5,269 bases of DNA from DASZTU01 sp035493835 (GCA_035493835.1 DATJHO010000161.1:1-5269); one strand, 5' to 3'. Counted from the first letter of the stretch, positions 1 through 5,101 are shown. Made by a program: numbers and translations. The notes: generated by a model not told the origin, from the letters alone.

Positions 1-2
1 AA

Positions 3-55
3 GGGTGGGGGTTGTTGCCCAGCACAGAGCCCGTGGATGGGAACAACCCCCGCCC
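3..55. repeat. GC-rich inverted repeat (intergenic palindrome)
   Basis: Positions 3-20 pair with 39-55. Fourteen consecutive pairs join 3-16 to 42-55, including one T-G wobble, and three more G-C pairs follow after a one-base bulge at 17. The loop is about 18 nt. The element lies downstream of the asparaginase gene (minus strand) and upstream of nothing recognisable. It has no T-tract on either side, so it does not look like a canonical intrinsic terminator, although it could stabilise an mRNA 3' end. The pairing is seen directly; calling it an interspersed repeat is an inference. Confidence 0.6.
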
Positions 56-62
56 GGCTGCC

Positions 63-157
63 GCCACCCTCCCCTCAAGGGGGAGGGGAACTTGTGGCAA
101 GGCCTCGCCCCAACTCCCCCTGCGGGAGAAGGTGGCGCGAAGCCTGGATGAGGGTCC
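63..157. repeat. Composite intergenic repeat with two short hairpins
   Basis: This stretch between the asparaginase stop and the first palindrome holds a CCCTCCCC/GGGGAGGG hairpin (67-74 with 80-87) and a CTCCC/GGGAG hairpin (114-118 with 124-128). A motif of the form GGTGGCGCGAAGCC-TGGATGAGGG (131-154) follows. Strings of this kind are familiar as interspersed non-coding repeats in alphaproteobacterial and some gammaproteobacterial genomes; that comparison is from memory. Reading frames through it show low-complexity Pro/Arg-rich translations and no ribosome binding site, so no gene is called. Confidence 0.5.
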
Positions 158-161
158 TGCC

Positions 162-1190
162 TCAGCCCCTCGCAAATCCCGCTTTCACCACATCCCGCCG
201 CGCCGCCAACGCGCCGACCTCAAGCTTGCGCACGTTCTTCACCGTCTGCGTGGCGTAGCGCTCGAGCAGCGCCGTCTGGGCCTCGTCCGGGTCGGCGATT
301 TCGAGCAGGAGCGCCGCGACGAGCGCTCGGGAGGCGGCCTGGTTGCCGTCGTCGATCTTGAGGGCAAAGCCCAGCCCCTTGTCGCGGATCGCGCCGCAAT
401 AGACGCCCTCGGCGCCGCCCTTCAGCATCAGCCGGCCGCCGAAGGCTTCCATCGCCTCGCTGTCGATATGGGCGCTGCCCGCCACCAGGAACGGGTGGCT
501 GGTTGCGGCATCGAAGATGCGATGCGCAGCGGCGGCGATGTCGGAGGGGAGCCCCTCCCCGGTAGCCATGCGGGCAAAGCCCAGGGCGAAGGCATCGAGC
601 GGGGCCGCCCAGGTGGGGATCGAGCAGCCATCGGTGCCGACCAGATCCGTGCTGAGCTTTTCCCCGATCACCATCTCGATCGCCTCGCGCACCGCCACCT
701 GTGTCGGATGCTGGCGTTCAACATAGCCCCGAGTCGGAACCCCGAGGGCAAGAGAGGTGGCGAGCAGGCCCGAATGCTTGCCCGAGCAATTGTTGCAGAG
801 CGCGGTCGGCTCCTCGTGCCGGGCCCGCATGGTTTCCCGCGCCGCTGGGGCGGTGGGCGGATGGGCACCGCATTCGAGATTGTCAGTGCTCAGCCCCAAA
901 TGGGCGAGGAAATGGCCCACACCCTCGATGTGCTCGGGCTCGCCCTGGTGCGAGGCGCAGGCGAGCGCCAGTTCCGTGTCGCTGAGCTCAAAGCGGTCGA
1001 TCGCGCCGGAGGTCGCCATGGCCAGCGCCTGCATCGATTTTACCGCCGAGCGCGGAAAGATCGGGCGCGCCGTATCGCCCACCCGGGCAACGATCTGGCC
1101 CTTGCCGTCGCGCACGACAAGGGCGGCGCAGTGCCGATTCTCTACCCAATCGCCGCGGGTGAGTTCGACGAGAACGGGGTTCGCATCCAT
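162..1190 (-). CDS. ansA: L-asparaginase, class 3 (Rhizobium etli AnsA/ReAV type, Asparaginase_II family)
   Basis: Cytoplasmic amidohydrolase of 342 aa, predicted to convert L-asparagine to aspartate and ammonia. It belongs to the Rhizobium-etli-type (class 3) family, unrelated to E. coli AnsA/AnsB. Numbered from the ATG at 1190, the family's active-site residues are all present: Ser48-x-x-Lys51 (PRSAVKS), Ser80 (CASHQGE), Cys135 and Lys138 (NNCSGKH), and Cys189 (GTDGCSIP). A downstream lysine (Lys257, MLKGG) probably corresponds to the family's Lys263. Cys135, Cys189 and the lysine are the zinc-site/catalytic neighbourhood known for ReAV. The length is normal and the frame intact. A TTG at 1193 would add one Met, but the ATG fits the ReAV numbering exactly. 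The only purine-rich Shine-Dalgarno candidate (GGA at 1202-1200) lies inside the 3' arm of the terminator hairpin that abuts the start codon. No promoter was recognised. Confidence 0.93.
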   Translation of the reverse strand: MDANPVLVELTRGDWVENRHCAALVVRDGKGQIVARVGDTARPIFPRSAVKSMQALAMATSGAIDRFELSDTELALACASHQGEPEHIEGVGHFLAHLGLSTDNLECGAHPPTAPAARETMRARHEEPTALCNNCSGKHSGLLATSLALGVPTRGYVERQHPTQVAVREAIEMVIGEKLSTDLVGTDGCSIPTWAAPLDAFALGFARMATGEGLPSDIAAAAHRIFDAATSHPFLVAGSAHIDSEAMEAFGGRLMLKGGAEGVYCGAIRDKGLGFALKIDDGNQAASRALVAALLLEIADPDEAQTALLERYATQTVKNVRKLEVGALAARRDVVKAGFARG

Positions 1191-1191
1191 C

Positions 1192-1238
1192 AAAAAAAAT
1201 CCGGTCCGTGATGCTCTTTTGAGGCATCAGCGGACCGG
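1192..1238 (-). terminator. Intrinsic terminator of the small gene, abutting the ansA start codon
   Basis: On the minus strand, 1238-1221 pairs with 1216-1201: 16 base pairs with two single-base C bulges and an AAAA loop (1220-1217). The stem has a CCGGTCCG/CGGACCGG base. An A and eight consecutive T residues (1199-1192) follow at once. This is a textbook Rho-independent terminator. It lies 57 nt downstream of the stop codon of the 48-aa gene, and one base separates its T-tract from the ATG of ansA at 1190. It therefore either ends the small gene's transcript or works as an attenuator for read-through into ansA. Confidence 0.88.
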
Positions 1239-1295
1239 CAAAGTCAACTGCTTTGGAGGAAACAGTCGCGTTCGACAGAACGTCAGGCGTTGCGC

Positions 1296-1442
1296 TCAAC
1301 CGAGCTTGCTTGGACCAAGCGCCACGTGCTGCGTTGCCGCGGCCGGGCCAGCGAGGGTGGGCTGCACCACGAACGCAGCAGCGCCAACGATCACGAGGCC
1401 AGCCAGGGCGGCGATCAAGAGAGCTTCACGTTGCTTGCGCAT
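1296..1442 (-). CDS. Small single-pass membrane or exported protein, 48 aa, function unknown
   Basis: I do not recognise this protein. It is 48 aa: a basic N-terminus (MRKQRE), a hydrophobic segment at about residues 8-26 rich in Ala/Leu/Val/Ile, then an uncharged Pro/Ala/Gly tail ending in GPSKLG. The hydrophobic run could be a transmembrane helix with the N-terminus inside, or a signal peptide with a possible cleavage after TLA (residues 29-31). The start is well supported: AGGAG (1453-1449) sits 6 nt before the ATG at 1442. A strong terminator follows 57 nt after the TGA. Upstream, the divergent region carries a GTTC-N7-GTTC LexA-type box. RBS, ORF and terminator together make a real monocistronic gene likely. 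A role as an SOS-induced inhibitor or toxin-like peptide is inference from context only. Confidence 0.75.
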   Translation of the reverse strand: MRKQREALLIAALAGLVIVGAAAFVVQPTLAGPAAATQHVALGPSKLG

Positions 1443-1460
1443 TTCCCACTCCTGGGGACG

Positions 1461-1472
1461 GTTGATTTCAAC
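1461..1472. promoter_or_regulatory. Short palindrome GTTGA-TT-TCAAC upstream of the small gene
   Basis: Perfect 5-bp arms (1461-1465 and 1468-1472) around a TT centre, just upstream of the small gene's Shine-Dalgarno. It would lie in the 5' leader of that gene. It could be a regulator site or only a weak hairpin in the mRNA. Short palindromes of this size are common by chance. Confidence 0.25.
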
Positions 1473-1496
1473 AATGCCACCATGGGGCGGCCGCGT

Positions 1497-1522
1497 TGAA
1501 CGAACGCTGAGAAGGTCGTTCA
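1497..1522. promoter_or_regulatory. Inverted repeat TGAACGA-N12-TCGTTCA, possible operator
   Basis: Perfect 7-bp arms at 1497-1503 and 1516-1522, spaced by 12 bp, between the divergently transcribed small gene and the epimerase gene. The right arm contains the first GTTC of the candidate LexA box. A second GAAC follows the left arm at 1502-1505, so four GAAC/GTTC words cluster within 35 bp. The geometry suits a dimeric regulator or alternative LexA contacts. The arms are seen directly; the function is inferred. Confidence 0.35.
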
Positions 1523-1532
1523 GAATTAGTTC
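1518..1532. promoter_or_regulatory. Candidate LexA (SOS) box GTTC-N7-GTTC
   Basis: The sequence GTTC-AGAATTA-GTTC matches exactly the direct-repeat LexA operator known for alphaproteobacteria (GTTC-N7-GTTC). It lies between the divergent starts: 75 bp from the ATG of the 48-aa gene (minus) and 111 bp from the epimerase ATG (plus). Under equal base frequencies an 8-base match is expected well under once per window for both strands together, and this one falls in the one divergent promoter region. No convincing -35/-10 pair overlapping it was found on the minus strand, so the regulated gene is not settled. Confidence 0.55.
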
Positions 1533-1556
1533 ATGTTGCGCGGGATGGCCGCGCGT

Positions 1557-1585
1557 TTGCGCAAGGCGGGCCCGCTTGCTAGGGT
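1557..1585 (+). promoter_or_regulatory. Weak sigma70-like promoter candidate for the epimerase gene
   Basis: TTGCGC (1557-1562) and TAGGGT (1580-1585) are separated by 17 bp. Each matches the consensus hexamer at only three or so positions. A start site near 1592 would leave a leader of about 50 nt before the ATG at 1644. The proposal rests on spacing and position only. Confidence 0.25.
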
Positions 1586-1643
1586 CGCGCGGTCGGCCCG
1601 CGAGTGGCCGCTCCCAATCAAAACCAAAGCAGGAGGCAGGGCC

Positions 1644-2507
1644 ATGCCCAAGGTCGTCGTTACGGGTGGAAGCGGAAAGCTGGGGCGCGCGGTGGTGCGC
1701 GATCTTGTCGCCCACGGCTACGAGGTGCTCAATCTCGACCAGGACCTGCCACGCGAGCAGCTCTGCAGGACCGTGCGGCTCGACCTCTCCAATTATGGCG
1801 AGGTGGCGGAAGCCATCCTCGGCGGCATCGACGAGCGCGGCGGCAAGTTCGACGCCGTAGTGCATCTCGCCGCGATTCCCGCCCCGGGCCTGTTCCCCAA
1901 TGCCCGCACGTTCAAGAACAATGTGCCGGCCAGCTACAACGTCTTTCTCGCGGCCCGCCAGGCCGGGATCAGAAGCGTGGTCTTTGCCTCGAGCGAAACC
2001 GTGCTGGGCCTGCCCTTCGACAATCCGCCGCCCTACGCCCCGGTCGATGAGGAATATTACCCGCGCCCCGAAAGCGCTTATTCGCTCGGAAAACTGCTGG
2101 ACGAAACCATGGCTCAGCAGTTCGCCCGCTGGGATCCGGAGCTGAAAATCATCGGGCTGCGCTTTTCCAACGTCATGGATCCCGAGGACTACCAGAAGTT
2201 CCCGAGCTTCGACGCCGATCCGTTGCAGCGGAAATGGAACCTCTGGGGCTATATCGATGCGCGCGACGGCGCCCAGGCGGTGCGGCGCTCGCTTGAGGCC
2301 GAGTTCAAGGGGTTCGAGGCGTTCATCATCGCCAACGCCGATACGGTGATGTCGCGCTCCAACGCGTCGCTCCTCGCCGAGGTCTTTCCCGACGTGCCGG
2401 TCAAGGGCCAGATCTCGCATAACGGCACCCTGCTCTCCATCGACAAGGCCAAGCGCCTGCTCGGCTACGTGCCGCAATATAGCTGGCGGAACGAAGTGCG
2501 GGGGTAA
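1644..2507 (+). CDS. NAD-dependent epimerase/dehydratase family protein (extended SDR)
   Basis: Cytoplasmic Rossmann-fold oxidoreductase of 287 aa, probably acting on a nucleotide sugar or sugar-acid substrate. The N-terminal dinucleotide motif is GGSGKLG (Gly8, Gly11, Gly14). Asp32 at the end of strand beta-2 (LNLD) favours NAD over NADP. LDL (Asp47) and HLAAIP (74-79) follow. The catalytic set is Ser116/Ser117 (ASSE) with Tyr146-x3-Lys150 (YSLGK). The family contains uronate dehydrogenases, UDP-sugar epimerases and related reductases of similar size; the substrate cannot be decided here. The ATG at 1644 is chosen because AGGAGG (1631-1636) lies 7 nt upstream and the Rossmann strand begins at once. 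In-frame starts further upstream give an Arg-rich non-family extension. The gene ends in tandem TAA TAG stops. It is divergent from the small gene and shares the region with the LexA-type box. Confidence 0.88.
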   Translation: MPKVVVTGGSGKLGRAVVRDLVAHGYEVLNLDQDLPREQLCRTVRLDLSNYGEVAEAILGGIDERGGKFDAVVHLAAIPAPGLFPNARTFKNNVPASYNVFLAARQAGIRSVVFASSETVLGLPFDNPPPYAPVDEEYYPRPESAYSLGKLLDETMAQQFARWDPELKIIGLRFSNVMDPEDYQKFPSFDADPLQRKWNLWGYIDARDGAQAVRRSLEAEFKGFEAFIIANADTVMSRSNASLLAEVFPDVPVKGQISHNGTLLSIDKAKRLLGYVPQYSWRNEVRG

Positions 2508-2542
2508 TAGGGGCTTTTGCTCCCTGCTCGGCGGATCGCTGA

Positions 2543-2586
2543 GATCACCGGGTCATCCCCGCGAAGGCGGGGATGACCCGGTGATC
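2543..2586. repeat. REP-like perfect palindrome between convergent genes
   Basis: A perfect 20-bp inverted repeat (2543-2562 and 2567-2586) with a GAAG loop and a core of TCATCCCCGC/GCGGGGATGA. It starts 35 nt after the epimerase stop and ends 17 nt before the stop of the convergent reductase gene. It could fold in both transcripts and act as a shared 3' boundary or mRNA stabiliser, but no T-tract follows on either strand. Its TCATYCC-stem with a 4-nt loop flanked by GC resembles the element at 4995-5101 and the interspersed palindromes common in alphaproteobacteria. Confidence 0.75.
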
Positions 2587-2603
2587 CTGGTCGAGCGAGC
2601 GCG

Positions 2604-3368
2604 CTACACCCCGTAACGCTCGGTGCGGATCATGGGCGCGGGCAGGCCGGCGTCGATGAGGCCCTGCGCGGCGGATTCGACGAAGGGGTTCGAACCGCAG
2701 ATGAAGGCGATGCTCGGGCTCGCCGGCAGCCGGGCGAGCAGTTCGGCGATGATCGGCATATCGATGCGGCGCGAAAAGTCGATCGGCCGGCGCGGCGCCT
2801 CGCGGGTGATGGCGAAGGCAAGTTCAAAACCGTCCCGGGCCTCATGCATGGCGAGGAGCTCGTCCTTGAAGATTACCTCTTCCCAGGCCCGGGCCGAATA
2901 GAACAGCAGCGCCGGCACGTTTGAGCGCCGCGCCGCGCGATGGCGGAGCATGCTGACCAGCGGCACGACGCCGGAGCCGCCGCCGATCAGCAGCAGCGGC
3001 CCGCCATCGGCGACCGACCAGACGAAGTGCCCACCGAGCGGCCCCCGCAGCTCGATCTCGTCGCCCACCTGCGCCACTTCGTGGAAGAACGGGGAAACCT
3101 CGCCGTTCTCCAGGCGCTCGATGGTCAGCTCGATCGACTCATGCATTTCGGGCGCCGAAGCGATGGAATAGCTGCGCTGCGCCCGGTAGCCGTCCGGCGC
3201 CGTCAGGCGAACATCGACATGCTGACCGGCCTTGAAGGCAAAGGGCTCCGCCGGCTTGAACCAGAAACTCGAGATCCGCGCCGTATTGCGCTCGATGGCG
3301 GTGATCGTCGCCGTCTGCCAGCGAACCGGCTCGGTCTGGGGCCGCGCGGAAGGGGCGAGGTCAGTCAC
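2604..3368 (-). CDS. Ferredoxin-NADP+ reductase-like FAD/NAD(P)H oxidoreductase, partner of the molybdoenzyme
   Basis: Soluble flavoprotein reductase of 254 aa. The FAD-binding barrel includes GQHVDVRL (48-55) and the flavin motif RSYS (65-68). The NAD(P)H domain has GGGSGVVP (129-136), YSAR (157-160) and CGSNPFV (224-230), and ends in ERYG near the C-terminus. There is no 2Fe-2S ferredoxin domain at either end, unlike the dioxygenase reductases with similar cores. It starts with GTG at 3368, which overlaps the preceding molybdoenzyme gene by 8 nt (GTGACTGA), pointing to translational coupling; no good Shine-Dalgarno lies at the right distance. Longer upstream starts would run out of frame through the molybdoenzyme gene and are rejected. 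The tight pairing suggests it moves electrons between NAD(P)H and the Mo centre, directly or through an unknown carrier. Family assignment is firm; the physiological partner is inferred. Confidence 0.88.
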   Translation of the reverse strand: MTDLAPSARPQTEPVRWQTATITAIERNTARISSFWFKPAEPFAFKAGQHVDVRLTAPDGYRAQRSYSIASAPEMHESIELTIERLENGEVSPFFHEVAQVGDEIELRGPLGGHFVWSVADGGPLLLIGGGSGVVPLVSMLRHRAARRSNVPALLFYSARAWEEVIFKDELLAMHEARDGFELAFAITREAPRRPIDFSRRIDMPIIAELLARLPASPSIAFICGSNPFVESAAQGLIDAGLPAPMIRTERYGV

Positions 3369-3966
3369 CGGAAAAACGCTGCTCCCGCCACGGATCACCA
3401 TACATGTGATAGCCGCGCAGTTCCCAGAAACCCGCCTCGTCCCGGGTGGTGAACTGCAGGCCGCTGACCCATTTGGCCGATTTCCAGAAGTAGAGGTGCG
3501 GCACCAGCAGCCGCGCCGGGCCGCCATGCTCGGGGCTGATCGGCTGGCCCTCATAGCGCAGCGCAACCATGGCCTTGCCGTTGGTCAGGTCAGTGAAGGG
3601 CACGTTGGTCGAATAGCCGTCGAAGGAATGGGCGAGTGTGTAAGGCGTGGTAGCTTCGATGCCGGCGGCAGCCAGAATATCGTCGACCAGGACGCCTTCC
3701 CAATTGGTGTCGAATTTCGACCAGGTGGTGACACAGTGGATGTCCCGCTTCAGCGTGGTCTGCGGCAGGCCGTTGAATTCGTCCCACGTCCAGCTGGCGA
3801 CGGGGCGTGGCCCATCCTTCAGGGTAAAGGTCCAGCCCTCGGTGCTGATGCGCGGCGTGGGACCGGCCGAAAGTACCGGAAAGTCGTAGGTCACGTGCTG
3901 GCCCGGAGGCAACCGGCCTTCTGTTTCGGCATCCGGATGACGACCGAAGAATCCACGTGTTGCCAT
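3361..3966 (-). CDS. Cytoplasmic sulfite oxidase-like molybdopterin oxidoreductase (Oxidored_molyb domain)
   Basis: Molybdenum-cofactor enzyme of 201 aa with the sulfite-oxidase fold only. The Mo-ligand cysteine is Cys78 in RDIHCVTTWS. The pterin-binding and substrate region includes HSFDGYSTNV (113-122) and EHGGPARLLVPHLYFWKSAKWV (146-167, with Arg152 and Lys165), all typical of the family. There is no Tat or Sec signal peptide, no haem-b domain and no dimerisation domain, so it resembles the short YuiH-like group and should sit in the cytoplasm. The ATG at 3966 is preferred over a GTG at 3975 because AAGGGA (3981-3976) is 9 nt from the ATG but touches the GTG. It is followed by an overlapping FNR-like reductase gene, its likely electron partner. 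The substrate is unknown; sulfite, S-oxides or N-hydroxylated compounds are all possible. Confidence 0.88.
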   Translation of the reverse strand: MATRGFFGRHPDAETEGRLPPGQHVTYDFPVLSAGPTPRISTEGWTFTLKDGPRPVASWTWDEFNGLPQTTLKRDIHCVTTWSKFDTNWEGVLVDDILAAAGIEATTPYTLAHSFDGYSTNVPFTDLTNGKAMVALRYEGQPISPEHGGPARLLVPHLYFWKSAKWVSGLQFTTRDEAGFWELRGYHMYGDPWREQRFSGD

Positions 3967-3995
3967 GACCGACACTCCCTTGTTGGCCCTGCTTT

Positions 3996-4024
3996 ACTCT
4001 AAGCGGGATCGTTTTATCCCACAA
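3996..4024 (-). promoter_or_regulatory. Sigma70-like promoter candidate for the molybdoenzyme-reductase operon
   Basis: Read on the minus strand, TTGTGG (4024-4019) and TAGAGT (4001-3996) are separated by 17 bp. The -10 matches 4 of 6 consensus bases and the -35 the first three. Transcription starting near 3989 would give a leader of about 23 nt containing the AAGGGA ribosome binding site. It lies within the 113-bp gap after the SDR gene and would let this operon be expressed independently of it. Confidence 0.4.
4005..4020. promoter_or_regulatory. Palindrome GGGAT-N6-ATCCC inside the promoter spacer, possible operator
   Basis: Perfect 5-bp arms (4005-4009 and 4016-4020) around CGTTTT, lying almost exactly between the proposed -35 and -10 hexamers of the molybdoenzyme operon. 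A repressor bound there would block RNA polymerase. The palindrome is seen; regulator and function are not known. Confidence 0.3.
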
Positions 4025-4079
4025 CGACGGATCGAAAACTCGGTCCAAGACTGAACGCAGTTCGCCTCGTCTTTTCCGC

Positions 4080-4865
4080 TTAGATCGAAAACAGGCCGGC
4101 GGTCAGGCCGCCATCGATGCGGTGATCCGAACCAGTGATGAACCCGGCCTTTTCGGAAGCGAGGAAGGCGACCAGTTCGGCCACCTCCTCCGGCTCCCCG
4201 ATCCGCCCGAGCGGGTGGGAGGCGCCGAAGCGCTTGAACACCGCCTCAATATCCGCCTCGGGTCCCTCGGACTCGCGGGCGGCAAGCTCGAGGATCGGCG
4301 TCCGTACCGAGCCTGGGCTGACCGAAAGAACGCGGATATTGTCCCTGGCGAAATCCATCGCCATGGCGCGGGTCAGGGCGTGAATGGCCCCCTTGGTGGC
4401 CACATAGGCGGCGACCTGCGTCTGCGAGGCGTGGCCCTGGACGCTCGAAATGCTGATGATGGCGCCACCACTGCGCTTGCGCATTTCCGGCACGCCGAAA
4501 TGCGCCGTCAGGTGGATCGAACCGACATTGACGGCCATGGCGCGGGCGAAGGTTTCGGGCGTGGTCGATACGGCATCGCCATAGGGATGAATGGCGGCGG
4601 CGTTGACGATGATGTCGAGGCCACCGAATCTCTCGAGGGTCGCAGCGACGGCCGCCTCGACCGCATCGGGGTTGGAGACGTCGGCGTGCCGGACGGTGAT
4701 CGACAGCCGCTCGGTCGCGGCTTGGGATTCGAGTTCCCGGTTGCCCTTGTCGTCGATGCCGAGCGCCATCACCTTCGCCCCGTCCCGCGCCAGACGGAGC
4801 GCCGTGGCCCGGCCAATGCCGGTGGTGCCGGTGACAAGCGCGACCTTCTCTGAAAACTCCGCCAT
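4080..4865 (-). CDS. Classical SDR family oxidoreductase
   Basis: Cytoplasmic short-chain dehydrogenase/reductase of 261 aa, the normal length for the classical family (FabG, glucose dehydrogenase and similar). Motifs in order: cofactor loop TGTTGIG (12-18), Asp62 in HADVS, NAAA (88-91), Asn113 in AVNVG, catalytic Ser141 (ISISS), Tyr154-x3-Lys158 (YVATK), PGSVRTP (184-190) and the C-terminal ITGSDHRIDGG (243-253). The position that usually sets NAD preference after beta-2 is Gly36 in ALGIDD, so the cofactor is not clear. The start is well supported: GGGAGG (4877-4872) lies 6 nt before the ATG at 4865. It reads in the same direction as the molybdoenzyme operon but a 113-bp gap separates them, so co-transcription is uncertain. 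The substrate cannot be predicted; in such gene sets alcohols, sugars or 3-oxoacyl compounds are typical. Confidence 0.9.
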   Translation of the reverse strand: MAEFSEKVALVTGTTGIGRATALRLARDGAKVMALGIDDKGNRELESQAATERLSITVRHADVSNPDAVEAAVAATLERFGGLDIIVNAAAIHPYGDAVSTTPETFARAMAVNVGSIHLTAHFGVPEMRKRSGGAIISISSVQGHASQTQVAAYVATKGAIHALTRAMAMDFARDNIRVLSVSPGSVRTPILELAARESEGPEADIEAVFKRFGASHPLGRIGEPEEVAELVAFLASEKAGFITGSDHRIDGGLTAGLFSI

Positions 4866-4927
4866 TCTTGGCCTCCCTGATTGTTTTGTTACTGCATAAT
4901 CCCTGGGCGGGCGGCGCGGAAGGAAGA

Positions 4928-4976
4928 ACTGCGCGACGGGGCCTTACGTCCTTGCTCTGCGACGTCTTTGCGCAGT
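4928..4976. repeat. Inverted repeat upstream of the SDR gene
   Basis: ACTGCGC (4928-4934) pairs with GCGCAGT (4970-4976). GACG (4935-4938) can extend the stem with CGTC (4963-4966) after a TTT bulge. It lies about 63 bp upstream of the SDR start and could be an operator or a leader hairpin. It is not followed by a T-tract. Confidence 0.35.
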
Positions 4977-4994
4977 GGCGTGCCCAACTCCCAA

Positions 4995-5101
4995 CGTTAT
5001 TCCGGCGCACGCCGGAATCCATCTTTTTGCCGCCACGCGTTTTTGCCCCCGACGTGCGGCATGTGGCCCGGAGATGGATCCCGGCCTGCGCCGAGATGAC
5101 G
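4995..5101. repeat. Paired REP-like palindromes forming a long inverted repeat
   Basis: Positions 4995-5024 are the imperfect reverse complement of 5072-5101, with 25 of 30 positions matching. The left arm is itself a hairpin: ATTCCGGC (4999-5006), GCAC loop, GCCGGAAT (5011-5018). The right arm is a degraded copy. The 47-bp centre holds a further GCCGC-CACG/CGTGCGGC stem. This is the head-to-head arrangement seen in bacterial interspersed mosaic elements. It has the same GTCATYCC-type core as the palindrome at 2543-2586, and no transposase is nearby. Confidence 0.65.

Noticed and set aside
12..1211. 399-codon open frame on the plus strand opposite the asparaginase gene
   Set aside because: It is an antisense shadow of a gene with a complete active site; the translation is Arg/Gly-rich with no motif and no ribosome binding site.
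1269..1282. Palindrome CGTTC-GACA-GAACG as a second LexA box
   Set aside because: The GTTC words are inverted rather than direct and the N7 spacing is absent; it is probably a small hairpin in the 3' UTR of the small gene.
1533..1643. N-terminal extension of the epimerase from an ATG at 1533
   Set aside because: The extension is Arg/Ala-rich and unlike the family. AGGAGG sits at the correct distance from the ATG at 1644, and the Rossmann strand starts there.
1296..2477. 393-codon open frame on the minus strand opposite the epimerase gene
   Set aside because: Only its last 48 codons, from the ATG at 1442 with its own AGGAG, look like a gene. The rest is the complement of a clear Rossmann-fold protein.
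2543..2586. Bidirectional intrinsic terminator
   Set aside because: The stem is strong and the position between convergent genes is right, but neither strand has a T-tract after it, so it is listed as a repeat.
3369..3566. Upstream extension of the ferredoxin-reductase-like protein
   Set aside because: It reads through the molybdoenzyme gene in another frame and gives a Cys/Arg/Ser-rich sequence with no similarity to FNR proteins.
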